Positions 1 to 6,881 of a stretch of DNA of 64,000 nt are shown here, piece by piece. The notes under the pieces were generated by a model that was not told where the DNA came from, searched no databases, and was given only the letters and a program-made list of their open reading frames with translations. The stretch is from Hyphomicrobiales bacterium (GTDB taxonomy: Bacteria; Pseudomonadota; Alphaproteobacteria; Rhizobiales; Rhizobiaceae): assembly GCA_900466005.1 (NCBI GenBank), contig UEGQ01000008.1, forward strand, positions 1 to 64,000, given 5' to 3'. A program made the position numbers and the translations under genes. Every line of letters starts with the position of its first letter. The stretch's first letter is position 1.

Positions 1-240
1 AAACTTACTCTTTGCCATTTGAATGCTTCCTATGATCGTAAATGGTTGACCCGGCAAACGGGTTTAGTGCCGCCGTTTAAGGCTTTCGCAGCAATTGCGC
101 AAGACCTATTTGCTCGGTGCGACAAAGGCCGCTGCACGCGCGATGCGGACACGGCTGGCGCCCTGCACAAACGAAGGCGAGGCACGAACTGCGGAGGCGG
201 CAGGCCAGAAAATTCAGCAACTTCGGTCGAGCGGTGCGAC

Positions 241-314
241 TGGAGCGGGTAGCGGGAATCGAACCCGCGTATTCAGCTTGGAAGGCTGCTGCTCTGCCAT
301 TGAGCTATACCCGC
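241..314 (-). tRNA. tRNA-Gly (anticodon TCC)
   Basis: The minus strand folds as a full cloverleaf: acceptor arm GCGGGTA pairs with TACCCGC, the T arm contains GGTTCGATTCC, and the anticodon loop CTTCCAA gives TCC, which reads GGA/GGG glycine codons. The 3' CCA is encoded. It lies 22 bp downstream of tRNA-Tyr in the same orientation, so both are probably cut from one precursor. Confidence 0.96.
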
Positions 315-336
315 GGTGTTCGATCCGATGTCGGAA

Positions 337-421
337 TGGTGGAGGGAGTTGGATTTGAACCAACGTAGGCTGAGCCAACGGATTTACAGTCCGTCCCCTT
401 TAACCACTCGGGCATCCCTCC
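337..421 (-). tRNA. tRNA-Tyr (anticodon GTA)
   Basis: An 85-nt class II tRNA with a long variable arm. The acceptor GGAGGGA pairs with TCCCTCC, the anticodon loop is CTGTAAA (GTA), the T loop is GGTTCAAATCC, and CCA is encoded. The Tyr-Gly tandem order is common in proteobacteria. Confidence 0.96.
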
Positions 422-626
422 AGTCTCCGACCGGATCAAGCGACCAAGCTTTCTCCAGATCCTCGGGAGCGCCGCCCCGTGATCTGCGGCGGGTATATGA
501 CCGCCCTGCCGGTCGATGTCAACACGATGCCCGGGGAATTTTTCCGAAATTTTTCCGCACCTCGCAAAAACACCCTCGGCGCCGGGCACCTCTATCCGCC
601 GGAAGACTTCGCCGCTATAAAGCCGC

Positions 627-1511
627 ATGGCCAAAGACACTTCCAAAGACAGATCCGCCCGCGACACCCACTATGCCACCCTGCGCCGCCAGGTGCGCGA
701 TGCCAAGCGCGAGAGGGGCGAAATCCCCACTCCGGCGCCGCAGAAGCGGAAGAAATCGGCCGAGGGCTGGACGCCTCCGCAGCTCGCCCCCGAGCAGGTC
801 TATCTCTACGGCCTGCACACGGTACGCGCGGCGATCGACAATCCGGAGCGCCGGATCATCAAGCTCTCGGTGACCCAGAACGCCCTCGCCCGGCTCGAGA
901 TCGACCCGGCCGGGACACTGCCCTTTCCTGTGGAAATCGTCTCGCCGCAGGAGATCGACCGGGTGCTCGGCCCGGACGCCATCCACCAGGGCGTGATGCT
1001 GGAGACACGTCCCCTGCCCGTCCGGCGTCTGGAGGCGCTGAGGGAAAGTCCGCTCCTCCTCGTGCTCGACCAGGTGACCGATCCGCACAATGTCGGTGCG
1101 ATCATGCGCTCGGCGGTCGCGTTCAATGCCGGCGCGGTGATCACCACCCAACGCCACAGCCCGACCGAATCGGGCGTACTTGCCAAATCGGCCTCCGGCG
1201 CCCTCGAACTCATCCCCTATATCCAGATCACCAACCTGGCGGATGCGCTCGGCGAATTGCACCGGCTCGGCTTTTATTCGATCGGGCTCGATTCGGAGGG
1301 GCCAGCCCCGCTCGAGGGCACGTTCCAAGGCGGGAAGATCGCGCTTGTGCTCGGTTCGGAAGGCAAAGGCCTGCGCCAAAAAACGCGGGAGACCGTCAAT
1401 GCGCTCGCCCGGCTCGACATGCCGGGGGCGATCAAGTCGCTCAACGTCTCCAATGCCGCGGCGATCGCGCTCTATGCCTCGCGGCAATTCCTCGCGAAGG
1501 CGACCTCATAG
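627..1511 (+). CDS. rlmB: TrmH/SpoU-family rRNA 2'-O-methyltransferase, RlmB-like
   Basis: A 294-aa SPOUT-class methyltransferase, expected to methylate the 2'-OH of a guanosine in 23S rRNA (G2251 in E. coli) using S-adenosylmethionine. A basic N-terminus (residues 1-45) precedes the SpoU substrate-binding domain (about 58-130). The three SpoU motifs are intact: DPHNVGAIMRSA near 152-163, LGSEGKGL near 242-249, and SLNVSNAAAI near 271-280. These form the SAM-binding trefoil knot. It is divergent from the tRNA genes and convergent with the MliC-like gene. The exact target nucleotide is inferred from the family; other TrmH group 3 proteins have different targets. Confidence 0.9.
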   Translation: MAKDTSKDRSARDTHYATLRRQVRDAKRERGEIPTPAPQKRKKSAEGWTPPQLAPEQVYLYGLHTVRAAIDNPERRIIKLSVTQNALARLEIDPAGTLPFPVEIVSPQEIDRVLGPDAIHQGVMLETRPLPVRRLEALRESPLLLVLDQVTDPHNVGAIMRSAVAFNAGAVITTQRHSPTESGVLAKSASGALELIPYIQITNLADALGELHRLGFYSIGLDSEGPAPLEGTFQGGKIALVLGSEGKGLRQKTRETVNALARLDMPGAIKSLNVSNAAAIALYASRQFLAKATS

Positions 1512-1559
1512 GCGACGCACGGCCGGTCCCGAAGGACGAAGGCTTAAGGAGAGGCGCCG

Positions 1560-1871
1560 CTAATCGGCGTCTTCCGCCCGGCAAACAAGCGGTGCGGCCC
1601 CCGGCACCGTCAGGGTCGCGTCCTCGCCCCTGCCCCGCAGTTCGACGCCATCCGCCTCGTAGCGGAAGCCGTCGCCCGAGATCGCGACCGGGAGATCGTA
1701 CGTCTTGCCGTCCGGGAAGCTCACATAGGCCGTATCGTTTTCGAAGCGCGCGGTGAACGTGCTGCCTCCGTCACATTTGTAAATGGCGGTCGGCACATCC
1801 TCGGCCATGGCCGGCATCGCCGGCACGGCAGATGCGACCAATCCTGCAATCACTCGCAATCGTCGGGTCAT
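1560..1871 (-). CDS. MliC-family C-type lysozyme inhibitor-like protein
   Basis: A 103-aa secreted protein. The start at 1871 follows a GGGAGG ribosome binding site; a longer in-frame ORF upstream would lack one and would bury the signal peptide. Residues 1-23 form a signal peptide (RR, hydrophobic core, AMA cleavage). The mature part has the small beta-barrel pattern of MliC/PliC (YKCDGG near its start, a Cys close to the end, alternating hydrophobic strands, FPDGKTYDLP). The family binds lysozyme in the periplasm or outer membrane and protects peptidoglycan. I see no lipobox, so this copy is probably soluble. Assignment rests on length and pattern. Confidence 0.72.
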   Translation of the reverse strand: MTRRLRVIAGLVASAVPAMPAMAEDVPTAIYKCDGGSTFTARFENDTAYVSFPDGKTYDLPVAISGDGFRYEADGVELRGRGEDATLTVPGAAPLVCRAEDAD

Positions 1872-1985
1872 GGGAACCTCCCTGCAACTTTCGCGATCAT
1901 AGCGTAAGGCGGCCGGCAGGAATACGACAAACGTCAAGAAGAACCGTTGGGGGAACTGGGCTGCACAGAACGGACAGAAGAAAAA

Positions 1986-2061
<76 letters not shown>

Positions 2062-2234
2062 ATCATGAGCCCGTCGGATAAGCAGATTTTGGCCGGCTGT
2101 AAAGCAATTTTTGCACCGTGGCAAACACTTGCCCGGCCACGTCCGACTGTCGGGGCCGGCAAACGGGGCAGCGAAACACCTTGTCGCTCTCGACCCTTTT
2201 CATGTACCACAGAGCCCGTCACCGAGGGCCCCCG

Positions 2235-3008
2235 ATGTCTCGTTCCTTCCAGTCGCTTTCCTTCATAGCTTCCAGCGCGCCGGAAGCCCAGGCCGCCCGG
2301 CAGGAGCTGATTCGCGTCTACGGCAATGTCGCGCCGGAAGAGGCCGACGTGATCGTCGCGCTCGGTGGTGACGGCTTCATGCTGCAGACGCTGCACGACA
2401 CGATGAACACGGGCAAGCTCGTCTACGGGATGAACCGCGGTTCGGTCGGCTTCCTGATGAACGATTTCCACATGGAGAAGCTACGCGAGCGCATTGAAGC
2501 CGCCGTCGAGAACGACTGCCATCCCCTCAAGATGACGACCGAGAGCGCCGACGGAACCGCGTCTGTGGCGCTGGCGATCAACGAGGTCTCCCTCTTTCGC
2601 CAGTCCTACCAGGCAGCGAAGCTCCGCGTCATCATCGACGGCAAGGTGCGGCTCGACGAGCTCATCTGCGACGGACTCATGGTCGCGACGCCTGCGGGAT
2701 CCACCGCCTACAATCTCTCAGCCCACGGACCGATCCTGCCGCTGGAAGCGCCGCTGCTCGCACTGACGCCGGTGAGCGCCTTTCGTCCGCGGCGCTGGCG
2801 CGGCGCGCTGCTTCCGAATAAGGTGAGCGTCGACATCCACGTGCTCGAAGCGGACAAGCGACCGGTGAACGCGGTTGCCGACCACACCGAGGTGAAATCG
2901 GTGACCAGGGTGCAGATCACCCAGTCCGAGGACACGACGGCGCGGATTCTGTCCGATCCCGACCGCTCCTGGTCGGACCGTATTCTTGCCGAACAGTTTT
3001 CCAACTAG
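2235..3008 (+). CDS. nadK: NAD kinase
   Basis: A 257-aa ATP-dependent NAD kinase that makes NADP+ in the cytoplasm. The GGDG motif lies at residues 44-47 with the catalytic Asp at 46. The NE pair is at 116-117, and the conserved TPAGSTAYNLS segment is at 152-162. An upstream in-frame ATG at 2118 would add 39 residues unrelated to the family; the start at 2235 follows GAGGG and gives the usual length of rhizobial NAD kinases. The next gene starts 12 bp downstream, so the two are probably co-transcribed. Confidence 0.93.
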   Translation: MSRSFQSLSFIASSAPEAQAARQELIRVYGNVAPEEADVIVALGGDGFMLQTLHDTMNTGKLVYGMNRGSVGFLMNDFHMEKLRERIEAAVENDCHPLKMTTESADGTASVALAINEVSLFRQSYQAAKLRVIIDGKVRLDELICDGLMVATPAGSTAYNLSAHGPILPLEAPLLALTPVSAFRPRRWRGALLPNKVSVDIHVLEADKRPVNAVADHTEVKSVTRVQITQSEDTTARILSDPDRSWSDRILAEQFSN

Positions 3009-3020
3009 GGAGGTTTCGGG

Positions 3021-3539
3021 ATGGCTGTACACATCTTCTCCCGACTGGCCTTCGCCGCGCTGGCAATAGCGGCGGCCGCCCCTGTTTTCGCAGGAGACAT
3101 CGATGAACTTCCGGTAACGGCGACATTCGTCGTCAGCACGGGATTCTGGGAGGAGGTCGGCGGGGAGCCGAGTGGCAAGGCCGAAGCAAAGAGTGCGACC
3201 GGCACGGACAGCACCGCAACCGACACCGCAACGCGCCGCGGCTATTACAAGCTCGTCGCCATCCGCCAGCCGGATCGCACGGCCAAGGTCTACCTGCAGC
3301 AGATTGCGCTCGATGAGGCGGGGCCGCAGGTGGTCGAGAGCGTCGAACTCGAGGAGTTCACGGCGATCAAGCCCTACGTCACCGACATCCGGCCGGAGGA
3401 TTCGACCGGTATCAGCCGGCAACCCGGGCTCTTCGCCACCGTGTACCTGAAGACCGATCCTGCAGCGACCGAACCGGAGAGCTGGACGGTGCTGATCGAC
3501 GAGTTCGGAGAGATCAAGATCGAGAAGGCCACGAACTGA
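3021..3539 (+). CDS. secreted hypothetical protein
   Basis: A 172-aa protein of unknown function. Residues 1-24 are a clear Sec signal peptide (hydrophobic Ala-rich core, VFAG cleavage region), so the product is probably periplasmic. The mature protein has a low-complexity Ser/Thr/Ala/Lys segment at about 50-70 and then a beta-rich part with many Glu/Asp. I see no cysteines, lipobox or catalytic motif. It follows nadK by 12 bp with a GGGAGG ribosome binding site and is probably in the same transcript. I recognise no named domain. Confidence 0.8.
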   Translation: MAVHIFSRLAFAALAIAAAAPVFAGDIDELPVTATFVVSTGFWEEVGGEPSGKAEAKSATGTDSTATDTATRRGYYKLVAIRQPDRTAKVYLQQIALDEAGPQVVESVELEEFTAIKPYVTDIRPEDSTGISRQPGLFATVYLKTDPAATEPESWTVLIDEFGEIKIEKATN

Positions 3540-3570
3540 CCGGCGGAAAAGCGCTGCAGAAGCGTCGCTC

Positions 3571-4224
3571 TCAGCGCTTACCGAACGCCTTGAGGAAGGT
3601 TCGGACGGCATTGCGTGCAAGCCCGTCCAGTTCGCTTTCCGCGATCGGGAGACCGAGCTGCAGGTCGGCGCGCACGTCGGTCATGACGAGCGCCATGAAC
3701 TGGCGTGCTGCCAGCGATGGATCGTCGAGCGCCAGATAACCACCGTGGGCCAGCTGCGCGAAACGGGCGGCGAGTGCGGGATATTTGCGTCCGGGGCCAT
3801 ATTCCCTCCAACTCGTGAAAAGCTCCGGGTGGCGCGCGCCCTCGAGCGACAGGATACGGAGAAGCCAGCGCCCGCAGTCCTCGCAGATCGCAACCTTCAA
3901 CAGCCGCTTGGCGAAGGCGGAAAGATCCGCCTCGATGTCCGAGGGCGCATCGGGGAAACTGTCGAGCACCGAAAAGAAGCGGGCGCTGGAGCGCTGCGTG
4001 ACGTCCTCCACGACCGCCTTGAAGACCTTATCCTTGTCGCCGATCTGGTTGTAGACGGTCTGGCGGGAAACCTTGGCGCGGGCGGCAATCGCGTCGATGC
4101 TGGCGCTGGAATAGCCGCTGTCGGCGAAGATCGCCGCCGCCGCGTCGATAATTGCGGCGCGCTTACCCGGCGCGCCAGCGCGGTGACCGTCCGCTGATTT
4201 TCGATGGTCCGTGATCTGATCCAT
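3571..4224 (-). CDS. TetR-family transcriptional regulator
   Basis: A 217-aa regulator. The N-terminal helix-turn-helix spans about residues 20-66 (IIDAAAAIF, then SASIDAIAARAKVSRQTVYNQIGDKDKVF), the hallmark of TetR proteins. The C-terminal ligand domain resembles the AefR-like group (ALVMTDVRADLQLGLP near residues 178-193). It is divergent from an MFS exporter with 159 bp between the start codons. A perfect inverted repeat in that gap overlaps the exporter promoter. The simplest reading is a repressor of the exporter and of itself that is released by a toxic ligand. Confidence 0.9.
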   Translation of the reverse strand: MDQITDHRKSADGHRAGAPGKRAAIIDAAAAIFADSGYSSASIDAIAARAKVSRQTVYNQIGDKDKVFKAVVEDVTQRSSARFFSVLDSFPDAPSDIEADLSAFAKRLLKVAICEDCGRWLLRILSLEGARHPELFTSWREYGPGRKYPALAARFAQLAHGGYLALDDPSLAARQFMALVMTDVRADLQLGLPIAESELDGLARNAVRTFLKAFGKR

Positions 4225-4250
4225 GCCTCACCATAAAGGGGCTTGACGAA

Positions 4251-4268
4251 TTGGACAATTGTGTCCAA
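4251..4268. promoter_or_regulatory. probable TetR operator (perfect inverted repeat)
   Basis: TTGGACA-ATTG-TGTCCAA is a perfect dyad with 7-bp arms in the gap between the divergent TetR and MFS genes. Its left arm contains the -35 hexamer of the forward promoter and the remainder lies in the spacer, so a bound repressor would exclude RNA polymerase. Binding by the neighbouring TetR protein is inferred from position. Confidence 0.75.
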
Positions 4269-4279
4269 CAATTTATACA
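4251..4279 (+). promoter_or_regulatory. sigma70-type promoter of the MFS exporter
   Basis: TTGGAC at 4251-4256 is followed by a 17-bp spacer and TATACA at 4274-4279, an excellent match to the housekeeping consensus, about 100 bp upstream of the exporter start. It overlaps the inverted repeat. Confidence 0.65.
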
Positions 4280-4383
4280 TCATAGTCACCGCTCGGCACA
4301 GGCCGGCGCGCCTCATTCATTCATTCCGCATCTGATTCAACCTCCTCGCGGCCCCGTGCCGCGGAGCAACGAAGGTTTTTTCC

Positions 4384-5598
4384 ATGCAGCAGCAAAACAT
4401 CAAGGCATCCCTTCCGATCGTCCTCGGCCTGCTCACTGCCATCGGCCTTTTCGCGATCGACATGTATCTTCCCGCCCTTCCCGAGATCGGCGAAGGGCTC
4501 CATGCCGGCAGCAGCGCCGTGCAGGCGAGCCTCGTTTCCTTCTTCGTCGCCATGGCGCTCTCGCAGCTCGTCTACGGTCCGGTCTCCGATATGATCGGCC
4601 GCAAGAAGCCGCTCTATTTCGGCCTTTCGCTCTTCTCCATCGGAGCGGTCGGCTGCGCGCTTTCCCCCTCGATCGAATGGCTGATCGGCTTCCGCGCCCT
4701 TCAGGGCGTCGGCGCCTGCGCCGGAGCCGTCATCTGCCGCGCGATCGTCCGTGACCTCTTCACCGGCGTGGCAGCCGCCCAGTTGATGTCGCGATTGTTG
4801 CTGGTCTTCAGTGTGTCGCCGATTCTGGCGCCGCTCGCCGGCAGTGGCGTGACGCTCACTGCAAGCTGGCGCGCGATCTTCTGGGTCATGGTCCTCGCCG
4901 CCGCCGTCGGTGCAACGCTCGTCGCGCTGCTGCTTCCCGAAACCCGCTCCGAAGAGGCTCGCAGCCAGAGCAGTCTCGGCAGCGCCCTCTCGTCCTACGC
5001 GACGCTGCTGCGCGATCCCTACTACCTCGGGCTCGTCCTCATCGCGTCCTTCGGCATGGCGAGCTACATGATCTACGTCGCCAACTCGTCCTTCGTGCTG
5101 ATCGAACACTACAGGCTCTCGCCCAGCCTCTACAGCGTCGTCTTCTCGATGAACGCCGTCTCCTTCATCGGCGCATCGCAGATGAACGGCCGGCTGTCGC
5201 GCCGTTTCGGTCTGAGACGACTGATCCGATTCGCCGTTGCCGGTTTCGCGCTCGCCTCGACAATGCTTTTCGTGGCCTTCGCCTACGGCTTCGGCAGCTT
5301 GCCGGTCCTCTCCGCGCTGCTCTTCATCGCCTACGGCTTCCTCGGCATGGTCATTCCGACCTCGGCGGTGCTCGCACTCGAAAGTCACGGACGGATCGCC
5401 GGCACCGCCTCGGCTCTCATGGGGACGCTGCAATTCGTCACGGCATCGAGCGTGATCGGGGTCGCAAGCCTGTTCTTCGACGGCACGGCCCTGCCGATGG
5501 TCGCGACCATTGCCGCCTGCTCGCTGATCGTGCTCTTCCTTGCCGCACTGACACTGCGGCCGGCAGCAGCAGCCCAACCCGCAGAAGAACGCCTCTGA
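4384..5598 (+). CDS. MFS multidrug efflux transporter, Bcr/CflA family
   Basis: A 404-aa inner-membrane transporter with about 12 hydrophobic segments. Features of the Bcr/CflA drug:H+ antiporters are visible: the first helix motif FAIDMYLPALPEIG near residues 20-33, and motif A between helices 2 and 3 (GPVSDMIGRKKPL, about 67-79). The proton-motive force would drive export of small toxic compounds; the substrate cannot be read from sequence. Control by the divergent TetR gene is likely. Confidence 0.88.
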   Translation: MQQQNIKASLPIVLGLLTAIGLFAIDMYLPALPEIGEGLHAGSSAVQASLVSFFVAMALSQLVYGPVSDMIGRKKPLYFGLSLFSIGAVGCALSPSIEWLIGFRALQGVGACAGAVICRAIVRDLFTGVAAAQLMSRLLLVFSVSPILAPLAGSGVTLTASWRAIFWVMVLAAAVGATLVALLLPETRSEEARSQSSLGSALSSYATLLRDPYYLGLVLIASFGMASYMIYVANSSFVLIEHYRLSPSLYSVVFSMNAVSFIGASQMNGRLSRRFGLRRLIRFAVAGFALASTMLFVAFAYGFGSLPVLSALLFIAYGFLGMVIPTSAVLALESHGRIAGTASALMGTLQFVTASSVIGVASLFFDGTALPMVATIAACSLIVLFLAALTLRPAAAAQPAEERL

Positions 5599-5603
5599 AA
5601 TGC

Positions 5604-5640
5604 AAAGGCGGCGGGACTTTCGCCCCCCCCCCCCGCCATT
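5604..5640. terminator. hairpin with a 12-C run between convergent genes
   Basis: AAAGGCGG ... CCGCCATTT can pair around a loop holding an uninterrupted run of 12 C (5623-5634). It lies in the 60-bp gap between the convergent MFS and prfB genes and could end transcription from both sides. There is no long T tract, so this is tentative. Confidence 0.35.
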
Positions 5641-5658
5641 TCTGCAATGCTCCGGAAA

Positions 5659-6790
5659 TCAGTCGATGTCCGCGACCTCGACGTCAGCCCCGCCCGAGAT
5701 GCGGTGGGCGAGTGCCGCCTCCATGAACTCGTTGAGGTCGCCGTTCAGAACAGTGTCCGGATCGGTGCTCTCGACTCCGGTTCTCAGGTCCTTCACCAGC
5801 TGGTACGGCTGCAAGACGTAAGAGCGGATCTGATGCCCCCAGCCGATGTCGGTCTTCGACGCGGCTTCGGCGTTGGCCGCTTCTTCGCGCTTCTTCAGTT
5901 CCGCCTCATAGAGACGGGCACGCAGCATGTCCCAGGCCTTGGCGCGGTTCTTGTGCTGCGAGCGTTCCTGCTGGCAGGCAACGACGATGCCGCTCGGAAT
6001 GTGCGTGATGCGCACCGCCGAGTCGGTGGTGTTGACGTGCTGTCCGCCGGCACCCGAGGAGCGGTAGGTATCGATGCGGCAATCGCTCTCGTTGATCTCG
6101 ATCTGGATCGAATCGTCGACCACCGGATAGACCCAGACGGACGAGAACGACGTATGGCGCCGTGCGTTCGAATCATAAGGCGAGATACGCACCAGACGGT
6201 GCACACCCGATTCCGTCTTCAGCCAGCCGTAGGCGTTATGGCCTTTGACGTGGATCGTCGCCGACTTGATGCCCGCTTCTTCGCCTTCGTGCACTTCGAG
6301 GACCTCGACCTTGAAGCCCTGCTTCTCGGCCCAGCGGATATACATGCGCAGCAGCATGTTGGCCCAGTCCTGGCTCTCCGTGCCGCCGGCGCCCGAATGG
6401 ACTTCGAGATAGGTGTCGTTGCCGTCGGCTTCGCCCGACAGCATGGCCTCGACCTGGAGCCGGCCGGCCTCGGTCTTCAGCGCCTTCAGCGCGTTCTCGG
6501 CCTCGGTCACGATCTCCTGATCGCCCTCTTCCTCACCCATTTCGATGAGTTCGACGTTGTCGGTGAGCTGCCGCTCCAGCGCCTTCACGCCATTGACGCT
6601 GTCGTCGAGCTGCTGGCGCTCGCGCATCAGCTTCTGTGCTTCGGTGGCGTCGTTCCAGAGGTTCGGGTCCTCTGCCCTGTTGTTCAACCAGTCCAGTCGT
6701 CTTATCGCCTGGTCCCAGTCAAAGATGCCTCCTCAGCAGGCTTATGGCCTGCTTGATTTCGTCGACGACGTTCTCGATTTCCGTACGCAT
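5659..6790 (-). CDS. prfB: peptide chain release factor 2 (with +1 programmed frameshift)
   Basis: RF2 recognises UGA and UAA stop codons and triggers peptide release. The gene is in two frames. An ATG at 6790 opens a 23-codon ORF that ends at an in-frame TGA (6719-6721). A +1 shift at CTT-TGA-C joins it to the 353-codon main frame, giving 376 aa, the normal RF2 length. The joined protein reads [15 protein letters not shown] across the shift. The anticodon-like tripeptide is SPY (about residues 203-205; SPF in E. coli), and GGQ at about 248-250 enters the peptidyl-transferase centre. The gene follows PBP1A in the same orientation. An annotation starting at the internal TTG would be 34 residues short. 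Confidence 0.95.
6718..6733 (-). promoter_or_regulatory. RF2 autoregulatory +1 frameshift site
   Basis: On the minus strand AGGAGG (6728-6733) lies three bases before CTT, which is followed by TGA and C. The internal Shine-Dalgarno-like hexamer, the slippery CTT and the poor TGA-C context match the E. coli prfB arrangement. Low RF2 makes termination slow at the UGA and favours the shift, which restores RF2. Confidence 0.95.
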
Positions 6791-6881
6791 GTGCTTGCTT
6801 TTTCACCTCGCTGAAAAGGAGCCCCGTGCATAGTTGCGGCCGCCGCTCGTGTAAAGGGGCGGCGAGCACGCGTTCAGCATC

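Noticed and set aside
1..240. Possible gene or elongation factor 3' end before the tRNA pair
   Set aside because: Tyr/Gly tRNAs often precede tuf, but translations of these 240 bp show no EF-Tu sequence and no other protein; left unassigned.
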